From: Mucilaginibacter mallensis
GTDB taxonomy: Bacteria; Bacteroidota; Bacteroidia; Sphingobacteriales; Sphingobacteriaceae
NCBI RefSeq assembly: GCF_900105165.1
Contig: NZ_LT629740.1
Span: 2,790,001-2,854,000, forward strand
Direction of reading: 5' to 3'
DNA length: 64,000 nt
This document shows positions 36,381 through 45,413 of this stretch, one piece after another (the stretch's first letter is position 1; the number at the start of each line of letters is the position of its first letter). The translations under genes were made by a program, and so were the position numbers. The notes beneath the pieces were generated by a model. That model had not been told where the DNA came from, searched no databases, and was given only the letters and a program-made list of their open reading frames with translations.

Positions 36381-38084
36381 TTATATTTTCACAAATCCCC
36401 ACTGCTGATTTTTTCCTCCGATATAACTCGATTGATCAACAGCAGTGCCATTTCTGAATGGAATTGCCGGATTGGTCCCTAAAGTAACTTCAAGGGCCTT
36501 TCCGCTATTTACATTTATAATCTTATAATATCCATTATCAGTTGCCTGAATTAACCAGTTTTGATTAGCCCCGCCTGTACCTGTGTAACTCCATATATCC
36601 GCGATACCGCCATTAGCGCCAGACCAATTATATATTTCCAAACATTTGCCACTAGTATGCATAGGCGTTAATAAATAACTGCCATTGGCCGCGTTTAACA
36701 CTTTGAATTGCTGGTTTTGTCCGGCAGCATAATCCCATTGATCTGCCGTTGATCCATTAGCAGTACCCCAGCCCCAGATCTCTAAAGGCTTAAAACTGTA
36801 CCTGTTGATAATCTGGTATACACTGCCAACCTGAAATGCAGGGGATGCGCCAGTTTGTGCTCCTTGTACAAGTGCCGCTAAATCCCGTTGGTCCTGTACT
36901 GCATAAGTCGACCTGTTAATGATCGAACCGGTATCCCAAAGAAATGGAAGCATACCGTTCGCGAATGCCTGGTGCATATTGTAATTATACCAATACGCCC
37001 TGGAAGCAAGATTGAAGTTTAAAGTATCTCCTGTAAGATTCAGGCCCTGTACTGCAAATTCGCCCATTACTACCGGGATGCCATTGTTAACAAACTTGGT
37101 TTTCATCATTTGGAAGTAGCCACTAAGGGTCGACTCCTCACCCCAGGTCGGATTGTGTGCAACATCGAAGGTGGTGTGATATCCCGAGCCCCAATAATAA
37201 AACACATTGCCCCATGATTGATCCGAGCCCATCAAACAGAAGTTATAAGGCGTGTAGTTATGGACTTCCACCATCAAACGATTAGATGCCTGATCGGTCG
37301 GCATAGTGTTCATCAGATTGTTCGTTGTAACAATATCAGCTCCGCCGGGCCCTTGAATAACCAGGGTCCTGTAGCTGTTGTGCCCGCCGGTTGACCTCAC
37401 CGCGTTGATAAATGTTTGATGATAAGAAAGCAGAACGCTCATTGCGGCGGCAGTGTTTCCACCGGGTTCGTTCGTGCTGGCGAATAGCAGGTGTTGGTCA
37501 AAACCGCGCATTTGCGTTGCAATTTGTTCCCAAAGCGCCTTTTGTTTAGCATTGGTTGCAGCCTGCGCGGTAACTGTATCATTGCTCTGCAACCATCCGT
37601 TGTCCCAATGTATATTTAATATCACATACATGCCATCGTTAACGCAATATTGGACAACCGTCTGCACACGGGAAAGCCAGGCCGGGTCTATTTGTTCTGT
37701 TGACGTGTTTATAATGTGCGACCAATCCCAATTACAAGGGATTCGTATGGCATTAAAACCCCTTTGTTTATAGCTGTCAATTAGCGCCTGGGTAATCATG
37801 GGGTTTCCCCATCCTTGTTCGTTACCAGGAGCTTCCATGGTATTGCCGATATTAATCCCCAACGTAATGTTGGCAGCAATTTGAGTCGCGGTACTGGTCA
37901 TCCCTGTTTGATCTGGCGCGATCGGGTTAGTATTCCAACTCGGGTACGAAGCTAAATTTGATTTGCTGCTACCTTTTTTTGTCATAAACGATTTGGCACT
38001 TGGATCAGCAATTTCGTGCTTACTGCATCTTATAAATGCCAGGATTGCCAGGATGCATAAAAAATAATTTAAAGTTTTTTTCAT
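36381..38084 (-). CDS. GH5 endo-glucanase/xyloglucanase-like lipoprotein with C-terminal ricin-type lectin domain
   Basis: The start is set at the ATG at 38084, which gives a lipoprotein signal (MKKTLNYFLCILAILAFIRC, Cys20) and 567 residues. The frame stays open to 38387, but that extension lacks signal-like sequence. The GH5 barrel (about 50-400) is closely similar to the BACON-GH5 at 20463-22106. The acid/base is Glu206 in FASTNEPGG and the nucleophile Glu342 in VVMGEFAVQG. Instead of BACON it carries a C-terminal beta-trefoil ricin-like/CBM13 domain (about 420-567) with three repeats (KPLEIWGWG, KCLEIYNWSG, KALEVTLGT). It is probably a second surface endo-acting enzyme on the same or a related beta-glucan. 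It is a single-gene unit with its own promoter and terminator. Confidence 0.9.
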   Translation of the reverse strand: MKKTLNYFLCILAILAFIRCSKHEIADPSAKSFMTKKGSSKSNLASYPSWNTNPIAPDQTGMTSTATQIAANITLGINIGNTMEAPGNEQGWGNPMITQALIDSYKQRGFNAIRIPCNWDWSHIINTSTEQIDPAWLSRVQTVVQYCVNDGMYVILNIHWDNGWLQSNDTVTAQAATNAKQKALWEQIATQMRGFDQHLLFASTNEPGGNTAAAMSVLLSYHQTFINAVRSTGGHNSYRTLVIQGPGGADIVTTNNLMNTMPTDQASNRLMVEVHNYTPYNFCLMGSDQSWGNVFYYWGSGYHTTFDVAHNPTWGEESTLSGYFQMMKTKFVNNGIPVVMGEFAVQGLNLTGDTLNFNLASRAYWYNYNMHQAFANGMLPFLWDTGSIINRSTYAVQDQRDLAALVQGAQTGASPAFQVGSVYQIINRYSFKPLEIWGWGTANGSTADQWDYAAGQNQQFKVLNAANGSYLLTPMHTSGKCLEIYNWSGANGGIADIWSYTGTGGANQNWLIQATDNGYYKIINVNSGKALEVTLGTNPAIPFRNGTAVDQSSYIGGKNQQWGFVKI

Positions 38085-38557
38085 AATAAAATTGGTTAAA
38101 TCGCGGCGCATCAATTTTGCCGCAGTGAATAATTGGTTATTTGAAATTGAAGGTGTTAGGCAACTGGATAGATTAAGGAGGCTTATTATATAGCCACCAG
38201 GTTTTACATAAGTGCTGATAATGCTAGTATGATTTATTACCGCCTTCAGGCCTGTATTATCACCATCTAACATTTTTTGCAAGGCGTACCAGTAGTTTTT
38301 TACAGTATTATAATTATACTGGCTTAAAAAAACTAATAAGAAGCCCGTAACCGTTCTGGCTACAGAAGAATTTAATATCAGCTTCATTTTTCAATATGAA
38401 ATAAAAACAAGTCTGAAAAGGCGTATGTATATAATTGGTTAATTTTTTTTCCGCAAGGCGGGCGGATAGTTAATAAAACAAACGTACTTTAATAGCATCG
38501 AGCGCAGGCGTCACAACAACAGCCAAAATTTAACTACAATGTTTTAGGCACTATTGA
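38085..38557 (-). other. Long untranslated leader of the GH5-lectin gene
   Basis: About 490 bases separate the -7-like box from the chosen start codon. The first 300 bases upstream of the start stay open in the same frame but show no signal peptide or recognisable domain. No hairpin of note was seen; a poorly defined GC-rich patch lies near 38453-38466. Confidence 0.4.
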
Positions 38558-38646
38558 GTTTATTAACCTGGCAGTAAAATTATAGATGAGAAAAATGATT
38601 GGACGGGTACAAAAGTCTTTAAATAGAGTGTGAAATGTTCAATTTG
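38558..38646 (-). promoter_or_regulatory. Putative HTCS-controlled promoter of the GH5-lectin gene (shared element, copy 4)
   Basis: Core TTGAACATTT at 38642-38633 on the minus strand, then 50 bases to TAATTTTA at 38582-38575. It is paralogous to the GH31 promoter block at 36112-36200 over its full length. Confidence 0.65.
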
Positions 38647-38739
38647 GAAGAAATATCAACTCCATCCGGGAGGTTTTGTCTTTTAACAAATTGATCGCTG
38701 AGTTGCGGGCTTTCAATTAACTCTAAAAACAGCATATTT

Positions 38740-40410
38740 TCATTTCAATTCATAAGTAACCACTTTATAGACCGCAGGAGTTTGAACTTCTGTACTCTTA
38801 ACTTCCGATGCTGGTTGATTTGGTCCTGGCTGGGGAGGAACTATCTGTCCTTCCAAAGTTTGAGAGATCATCGCTTTACGCCCTGTTACAATCAGACATT
38901 CATTATGCCAGGTTTCGTCGCCATTAAGCATACGGGTAGTTATCCACTGCCCTCCTTCAAACTTTCCTTCAAACACCTGGCCAATACGAATCTTTTTTGA
39001 TGCATTCTGGGATTCAAATCTTAGTTGTGCAGTAATGCCCGCTATTAAATATTCATCCGGAGCAGTTTGAATAACCAGGCCATATCCTGTATCATCCCAA
39101 TTATTATAGGTTACAATTACTTTATCCCCGCCGAATACAAGCGTGTCGGCCGCCCTGTTTTTAGTGCGCATGAATCCCCGCATTTTACCTGTACCCTGAT
39201 ATTTTAATAGGTAAGGCATTAATTCATTTATTACAGAGATTGCCTGCCGATAGGCTAAATTGCTATAAGCGTCTTCAATGCCAAATGGAGAAAAGCAAAT
39301 GGCATCATGCTCTGCATAGGCATAAAAAGCCCGTGCCTGTTCAGTAGTGCTTTCGGGAATAAAAAGTGGATTATCAGGACGATGATACATCGACAATATT
39401 TCTTTATAGTTAGGCGCATAAATATCAGGTGCGCATATATCGATATCAGGCGCAGTGGCTTTATAAATATCAATTACTCTGGATACAGGCCCACCGTTTG
39501 GATATACTCCGGGTAAATCAGTAGATTTTTGAACCAGCCAGGCATTTACATACATTGGAAGGTTCAATTCTTTTTTGCCTAAGCGACATATTTCATTTAT
39601 ATATTGGGCATATTGCCATGTCATAAAGAAATTCTGCGCACTTTTCATGGTATCTGCAAAAACTTCAGACCATGTGCCTTTAGTTTTGCTTCCATTTTTT
39701 TGCCAAACATATTTGATTTCAGGACTCAAATTATTTGTATTTTTTTGTAAATACCGAATTAAGGTTTCCGGTACCTGCGAATTAAATGAATCAAGTGCTT
39801 GTTTATTGTAATCGATATCCTGGAATGCTCCAACTTCGTTTTCGGCTTGAATCATTATAACAGTATGCTCTTTGTCTATTTCCTTTATTCGTCTCATTAA
39901 TTGCACAAATGCTTTAGCATCTGCAATTTGCGCTTCCTTACAAAAAGGTGAAATTACTTCGCCGGTACTCCCATTACTTTGTTTCAGTTTAAAAAAACGT
40001 TTTGAATCTTTTTTTACCCAAAGTGGTGGATACGTGGAAAGTCCATTTTTCCAGCTTCCAAACCATAGGAGACAAAGTTTTAGTTTGTTTTCGCGAGCCT
40101 GGGATATGATCCCATCAATAATAGAATAATCAAATTTACCCTCCTGAGGTTCGAATTGTTCCCATGCAATAGATGCGAGAACTGTATTAAGTCCCATTTC
40201 TTTTAATTTGGGGAAAATGGGTTTTAAATATGTTAAGTTGGAGGATGTAGAGTTATGCAACTCTCCAGCGACCATAATAAATGGCTTACCATCAACATAC
40301 AACCTGGTTATATTACCCTCATGCTTTAATTGAGGTAATTGCTGCGCGTATAAACAATTAAATTGTATAGCTGCAGAAAATAAAAAAGTGAGTAGAATTA
40401 ATTTTTTCAT
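38740..40410 (-). CDS. Beta-galactosidase-like hydrolase, GH35 (Bgl35A type, DUF5597 C-terminus)
   Basis: 556 residues with a signal peptide (about 1-22). The GH35-type barrel contains IMIQAENEVGAF with the acid/base Glu192 and LFIPESTTEQ with the nucleophile Glu353. A C-terminal DUF5597-like beta domain follows (about 400-530). The layout and length match the xyloglucan-specific beta-galactosidase Bgl35A of Cellvibrio japonicus. In a xyloglucan pathway it would remove galactose from side chains after fucose is gone. It lies 190 bases downstream of GH97; that gap has no clear terminator, so it may be the last gene of the fucose/GH29/GH97 operon. The C-terminus is rich in Pro, Gln and Glu before YKVVTYELK. 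Confidence 0.88.
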   Translation of the reverse strand: MKKLILLTFLFSAAIQFNCLYAQQLPQLKHEGNITRLYVDGKPFIMVAGELHNSTSSNLTYLKPIFPKLKEMGLNTVLASIAWEQFEPQEGKFDYSIIDGIISQARENKLKLCLLWFGSWKNGLSTYPPLWVKKDSKRFFKLKQSNGSTGEVISPFCKEAQIADAKAFVQLMRRIKEIDKEHTVIMIQAENEVGAFQDIDYNKQALDSFNSQVPETLIRYLQKNTNNLSPEIKYVWQKNGSKTKGTWSEVFADTMKSAQNFFMTWQYAQYINEICRLGKKELNLPMYVNAWLVQKSTDLPGVYPNGGPVSRVIDIYKATAPDIDICAPDIYAPNYKEILSMYHRPDNPLFIPESTTEQARAFYAYAEHDAICFSPFGIEDAYSNLAYRQAISVINELMPYLLKYQGTGKMRGFMRTKNRAADTLVFGGDKVIVTYNNWDDTGYGLVIQTAPDEYLIAGITAQLRFESQNASKKIRIGQVFEGKFEGGQWITTRMLNGDETWHNECLIVTGRKAMISQTLEGQIVPPQPGPNQPASEVKSTEVQTPAVYKVVTYELK

Positions 40411-40600
40411 TAAATAAATCTTTCTGGTGATTCAACAAAAAACAAGTACTTGTTGAATGTATAATTTGTAATGTAATTTATTTGCTGCTAATGCTTTGCA
40501 GATTTTCGATGTCCAGGCTTTCAGCACAAAAGTCCAATTGGAGAACTGCACTTCCTGTTAATCCTCTACTTAAAAACCGAACGTTGGATTTTCTAAAGTG

Positions 40601-42553
40601 TTACTTATTTCTCACGATTACTCCTGCCCAACCACCTGCAGCATCCATTGAGATAGTGATGAATGACTGAGCGGTAACGTTTCTTTTCGTTTTGTTAAGC
40701 TTTTCAGGAAACCCTCTCTCATCGTTCCAGGCAGTCAGTATATAATCCCCTTTAGACAGAAAATCAGTATTAACTTTTAATACTCGTTGATTACTATTAG
40801 TCATTGCACCAATATACCAGTTGTCACCCTTCCTTTTAGCGATAATAATATACTCACCGGGATAGCCGCCAAGTACTTTAATGTCATCCCAGGTGGTGGG
40901 AATTGTTTTTAAAAATTCTGCGCCTGGTTGCCCCAACAGATGATCGGGTGAATCACAGTAAACGGTGAACGGACTTTCGTAAATAACGAACTTCGCAAGT
41001 TCGGCACACCGGCTGTTCATTACCTCGGTAGGATTACCAACACGAAACTTATTCTTACTTACATTTAAAAAGCCTCCTGGTGTATAATCCATCTGGCCTG
41101 CCAGCATTCGTGTAAATGGAAGTGTCGTATTGTGTTCGGGGGTAATCCTGGTAGAGAATTTTGAATACTCTTCTCCTAAAACGCCTTCACGGGTGATCAT
41201 GTTCGGGTAGGTGCGAATAATTCCATCTGGCTTATAGGCGCCATGAAAATCAACCATTAAATGATATTTTGCAGATGTTTCAATAATACGATGATACCAG
41301 TTTACCATTTGCTGATCGTCCCGGTCCATAAAATCAATTTTAATTCCGGCAATACCCCATCGTTCATAAATTGGAAAAGCCTTTTCAAAATTATCATTTC
41401 GGTTAACATCAGAACTGTATAACCAAAGCCAGCATTTAACCTTTTTGGCTTTAGCGTATGCTAAAATCTCCGGCATATTTAATTGTGACGCAGGTTTGGT
41501 AATATCCGCCTCTGGTTTGTTAAATGCCCCATACCATTGCCAATCAATGAGCATATAGGGCCAGTGTTGTGCCGATGCCAGGTCTATGTATTTTTTGATA
41601 GTTGGCATGTCCATTTTCACGTCGCCGCTCCACCAGTTATCCCAGGCACTCATACCGGGTTTAATCCAGCTGGCATCTTTTAGGGCACAGGGAGGGTTCA
41701 AATTCTGTATCAACTCCGATTCAATTAATTTGCCTGGCGAATCCGCCAACATGACCACACGCCAGGGTGTGAGCAGATCATTGGTAAACCGGGCCTTAAC
41801 CCCGCTCTCACCTTCACCAGGCAAAGGCGACAACTTGGTGACCAGGTCGATTTTATCGGTCGCACCGGTATCTGTTTTTAGCACTCCAATATAAAACCCC
41901 GGATAATTATCAATATCTGCTTCTGTAATAGCCGCGTAATGACTCCCATCCAATTCTACCAGTAAGGGTAAGCCGGCAATTGTTTTTTCCGTGATGTGGT
42001 TCAGGGTTCGCGGCTCGAACTCGGACTCTTGCGAGGAGGTATAACTGCCATAATCTGCAACCCAGGCCTTTGCAGTGGCTGGTAAATTAAAGCTGGTAAG
42101 TTCCCTGGTTATCTGCCGGTCACCGATTTTATCCGCCCCGAATAACTGATAACGAAAAGCCACGCCATCATTATAGACTCTGAAATAGAGATTCATCCGG
42201 CGTAACTGCCCTGATTTCTCTACCAATGATAGCATCAATTCGTTATAACAATCAGCTATAACCTGGTGCTTTGTTTTTACCACAGGTATCCAGGTTTGGG
42301 CAACGGCATGTTCCGCATGACCAATTATGGTCATATTGGCACCAATAGCCGGTTCATCCTTAAACTCGAACCCAAGTGATGAAGGATGGATCACTGTTAA
42401 ACCGTTACTGGAAACAGTATATTGCAACCGGGTATCGTTGTTTATTTCTACAACAGTTCTTTTATCCGGCGATGCCAGCTTAAAAGTTTGTGCAAAACAA
42501 GGAACTGCCAGTAAAATGACAGCACTCAGGACATAGTAAAATTTCAGATTCAT
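40601..42553 (-). CDS. GH97 glycosidase, probable retaining alpha-galactosidase type
   Basis: 650 residues with a signal peptide (about 1-21). An N-terminal beta-sandwich (about 25-280), a catalytic barrel and a C-terminal beta domain give the GH97 layout. GH97 contains inverting alpha-glucosidases such as SusB and retaining alpha-galactosidases. Here 'GIAGIKIDFMDRDDQQMVNW' places an Asp (407) where retaining members have their nucleophile, so the retaining alpha-galactosidase group is favoured. The gene starts 9 bases after the GH29 gene and is clearly in its operon. A role for an alpha-galactosidase in a xyloglucan locus is not obvious; it may serve a co-occurring galactoglucomannan. Confidence 0.9.
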   Translation of the reverse strand: MNLKFYYVLSAVILLAVPCFAQTFKLASPDKRTVVEINNDTRLQYTVSSNGLTVIHPSSLGFEFKDEPAIGANMTIIGHAEHAVAQTWIPVVKTKHQVIADCYNELMLSLVEKSGQLRRMNLYFRVYNDGVAFRYQLFGADKIGDRQITRELTSFNLPATAKAWVADYGSYTSSQESEFEPRTLNHITEKTIAGLPLLVELDGSHYAAITEADIDNYPGFYIGVLKTDTGATDKIDLVTKLSPLPGEGESGVKARFTNDLLTPWRVVMLADSPGKLIESELIQNLNPPCALKDASWIKPGMSAWDNWWSGDVKMDMPTIKKYIDLASAQHWPYMLIDWQWYGAFNKPEADITKPASQLNMPEILAYAKAKKVKCWLWLYSSDVNRNDNFEKAFPIYERWGIAGIKIDFMDRDDQQMVNWYHRIIETSAKYHLMVDFHGAYKPDGIIRTYPNMITREGVLGEEYSKFSTRITPEHNTTLPFTRMLAGQMDYTPGGFLNVSKNKFRVGNPTEVMNSRCAELAKFVIYESPFTVYCDSPDHLLGQPGAEFLKTIPTTWDDIKVLGGYPGEYIIIAKRKGDNWYIGAMTNSNQRVLKVNTDFLSKGDYILTAWNDERGFPEKLNKTKRNVTAQSFITISMDAAGGWAGVIVRNK

Positions 42554-42562
42554 AAGAATGTA

Positions 42563-44209
42563 CTAAATAGCCCCTTCGATTTTTAAAACGAATGCATCTT
42601 TTCCCGGAGACTGTTCGGGCAAATTGACCTTCAGACCGGCTGCGGTTTGCTCAAAACTCAACTTATCATTTCCAAGTAGTTTCACATCGCTTATTTTACC
42701 AATCAGATCACTGGCGACTAATTTTTTTATTAGGGCGCTATTATCTTTTGGCCAGCCCATCATAATAGCATAAAGCGTTTTGCCCTTGGTTGTAAAGCGA
42801 AAATCTTCAGCCCCAAGTGGTTTACCCTTACCTTCGTTAAATCCCTGTGCGCTGATTGGTGCCACCGACTCCATAGCCGGGCCTTCACCAAACACTTTCC
42901 AGGGCCGTGTACCATAAATAGCTTCACTGTTGATCTGCATCCAGGCGACAACTTCTTCCACAACTGCGCGTTCTTCGCTGTCAATAGTGCCGTCACCACG
43001 TACCGGGATATTTAACAGCAAATTGCCGTTTTTGCTTACCACATCTACCAGTGTATGGATCACTGTTTTGGCGTTTTTATAGCCCTTGTTATCAAACAAA
43101 CGGCGATCATAATGCCAACCGCCAATACAAGTATCCGTTTGCCAGGGCAGTGGTTCGATCTGGTTGCTTTGCCCGCGTTCAATATCCCATATCATACACT
43201 TGCGCTGCTGCTCATCCAGTATTTTGCCAAACAATGCAGCTTGCAACTTGCCGTGCTTTTTGATACTGGTATTATACATATGTGCGGCAAGTTTTAAGCC
43301 CACATCACTTATTGGCCAAAGCGGTAACACATTGTCATCAAAATAAATAAGCTCAGGGCCGTATTTGTCGATCAGTTCAATAGTGCGGTTAAAAAATTTA
43401 TCGCAATAGGCTTTATCAGGCACACTTGCGCCATTGCCCCAGGCCCAATGGCCGCCCATGCTATTGTCGTCAAGGCTATCCTGACTCAAGGCATGATTTT
43501 GGGCATACAATTCCTGTGGATCATACCCGTTCCACCATTTGCCTGCACCATCTGCCTTGTTAAGCTTGCCATCGTAAGGGATGCCCGCGTAAGGTCCACT
43601 TTTATCCGCCCGTTGGGCAACCTCGTACCATGTCCATGGGTGCGAGGCATGCACTGTGACACCAAAAGGCAGGTCATGTTGTTTAGCAGCCTTAGCCCAG
43701 CCGCCAATAAGATCTTTCTTAGGGCCAATTTTTGTAGAATTCCATTGCTGATATTTGCTATCATACAAATCAAAGTTATCATGATGATTAGCCAAAGCCA
43801 TAAAGTATTTGGCACCAGCACGTTTGTATAAGTCAACCAATTCACCAGGATCCCAGTTCTCGGCTTTCCAATCGTTGATTACATCCTTGAAGCCAAATTT
43901 TGAAGGGTGCCCATATTTTTGAATGTGGTAGTTATATTGGTCGCTGCCCTCTTCGTACATACCACGGGCATACCAGTCACCACGTTCTGGCTGGCATTGC
44001 GGGCCCCAGTGCGCCCATATCCCAAATTTGGCATCGCGAAACCAATCAGGAACTTGATATTGTGCTAACGACTTCCATGTTGGCTCAAATGGCCCGGCAG
44101 TAATACCCGAATGTGAATGAGTTTGCAATAAACTACTTCCGTAAAGTTTCGACAGGTAAATGGAAGATAATCCTGTAGCTAACCCCTTTATCAGCGTTCT
44201 TCTTTTCAT
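42563..44209 (-). CDS. Alpha-L-fucosidase, GH29, with twin-arginine-like signal
   Basis: 548 residues. The N-terminus MKRRTLIKGLATGLSSIYL resembles a Tat signal (RRTLIKG), whereas the other secreted enzymes here have Sec or lipoprotein signals. The GH29 barrel shows FGIWAHWGPQC, 'YFMALANHHDNFDLYDSKYQ' and LIYFDDNVLP with the presumed nucleophile Asp291. There is no CBM; a small C-terminal beta domain ends the protein. It sits between the zinc dehydrogenase (43 bases upstream) and GH97 (9 bases downstream), physically linked to L-fucose transport and catabolism. That supports terminal L-fucose as its product. Different domain layout from the GH29 at 6544-8646 suggests a different substrate or location. 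Confidence 0.93.
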   Translation of the reverse strand: MKRRTLIKGLATGLSSIYLSKLYGSSLLQTHSHSGITAGPFEPTWKSLAQYQVPDWFRDAKFGIWAHWGPQCQPERGDWYARGMYEEGSDQYNYHIQKYGHPSKFGFKDVINDWKAENWDPGELVDLYKRAGAKYFMALANHHDNFDLYDSKYQQWNSTKIGPKKDLIGGWAKAAKQHDLPFGVTVHASHPWTWYEVAQRADKSGPYAGIPYDGKLNKADGAGKWWNGYDPQELYAQNHALSQDSLDDNSMGGHWAWGNGASVPDKAYCDKFFNRTIELIDKYGPELIYFDDNVLPLWPISDVGLKLAAHMYNTSIKKHGKLQAALFGKILDEQQRKCMIWDIERGQSNQIEPLPWQTDTCIGGWHYDRRLFDNKGYKNAKTVIHTLVDVVSKNGNLLLNIPVRGDGTIDSEERAVVEEVVAWMQINSEAIYGTRPWKVFGEGPAMESVAPISAQGFNEGKGKPLGAEDFRFTTKGKTLYAIMMGWPKDNSALIKKLVASDLIGKISDVKLLGNDKLSFEQTAAGLKVNLPEQSPGKDAFVLKIEGAI

Positions 44210-44252
44210 TGAAAATGTATTTCGTGTTTTTTATATATTGTTAGGAAGGCCC

Positions 44253-45278
44253 TTAATAGACATCATCCATTGAAATCATAGCCTTTATCACGCCGTTTTC
44301 CGGTTTTAGCCAACTTGTAAAGTCTCTTTTAACCTCACTGAATTTCACCCTGTGCGTTATATACTTTAAAGGGGTTATTAATCCTTTTTTGATAGAATTG
44401 ATGACATAATCAAAATCCAAAACAGTGGCATTTCTGCTGCTCATCAAAGTGGCTTCCCGTTTATGAAATTCAGGGTGACTGAAGCAGATATCCCCTTTTT
44501 GCAATCCTATTAAAACATACCTGCCCCCATGTGCCAGGTATTGAAAGGCGTTATTAATAGCTTTAAGATTTCCTGTCGCATCAATAACTACAGTTGGCAT
44601 ATCTCCGCCGGTTATATCCTTTAACTGCTGTACCACATCAACAGAGGAAGCATTGATGGTATAATCTACATTAAGTATTTCCCGGCAAAAGTTAAGTCGC
44701 TCCTCATTAATATCTAAAGCAATTACTTTAGCACCACGTATCCGGGCAAATTCCATTGTCCCTAAACCAATAGGCCCTGCACCAATGATCAACACAAACT
44801 CACCACCTGTAACGGCTGCACGTCTGATGCCGTGAGCACCAATGGCCAATGGTTCAACAAGTGCCAGCTCATCAAAACTAAGTCCCTCACCATGCAGCAA
44901 GGTATGCGAAGGAACCATCAGGTATTCAGCCATACCACCGTCTATGTGTACACCGCAAACTTGAATGCTAACACAACAATTAGTATTGCCAGACCGGCAT
45001 GCTATGCAATGCCCGCAACTAAAGTATGGCGTAAAAGTTACGCTCTCATTGATTTCAAACCCAGGAGCATTATCAAATGCCACCAATTCTCCGGAGAGTT
45101 CGTGCCCTAACACACGGGGGTAGTTAAAAAAAGGTTGTGTACCTTCAAATGCATGCAAGTCGGTTCCGCAAATGCCAATCCTTTTGATCTTGATAATCGC
45201 GTGATCTTTGATTAACACTGGCTTCTTTCGTTCCCCATAATCAAGTATTCCAGGCTCAACACATGTTAATATTTCCAT
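44253..45278 (-). CDS. Zinc-dependent medium-chain dehydrogenase (L-fuconate/L-galactonate dehydrogenase-like)
   Basis: 341 residues. A GroES-like catalytic domain carries zinc ligands Cys37, His59-Glu60 and Glu142. A structural zinc site uses Cys88, Cys91, Cys94 and Cys102. The Rossmann motif GAGPIG is at 166-171. It is a cytosolic NAD(P)-dependent alcohol dehydrogenase. The family includes L-galactonate-5- and L-gulonate-5-dehydrogenases. In this operon, between a mutarotase and a fucosidase, oxidation of a fucose-derived acid or polyol is likely. The exact substrate cannot be read from the sequence. The 135-base gap to the mutarotase upstream holds nothing recognisable. Confidence 0.85.
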   Translation of the reverse strand: MEILTCVEPGILDYGERKKPVLIKDHAIIKIKRIGICGTDLHAFEGTQPFFNYPRVLGHELSGELVAFDNAPGFEINESVTFTPYFSCGHCIACRSGNTNCCVSIQVCGVHIDGGMAEYLMVPSHTLLHGEGLSFDELALVEPLAIGAHGIRRAAVTGGEFVLIIGAGPIGLGTMEFARIRGAKVIALDINEERLNFCREILNVDYTINASSVDVVQQLKDITGGDMPTVVIDATGNLKAINNAFQYLAHGGRYVLIGLQKGDICFSHPEFHKREATLMSSRNATVLDFDYVINSIKKGLITPLKYITHRVKFSEVKRDFTSWLKPENGVIKAMISMDDVY

Positions 45279-45413
45279 TTATTCAGGTGTTTGTATTTAT
45301 AAAATTTAATGGTACTTCTGATAAAACACTTCAATTAATCGTCATTCGATCTATCCATGCCCAACCAGGTCGCATTGCCAGAAATGTTGGTGCGAATCAA
45401 TCTTTAACATATG

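Noticed and set aside
38085..38387. N-terminal extension of the GH5-lectin gene by 101 residues
   Set aside because: It would bury a perfect lipoprotein signal inside the protein and shows no domain; the start at 38084 is preferred.
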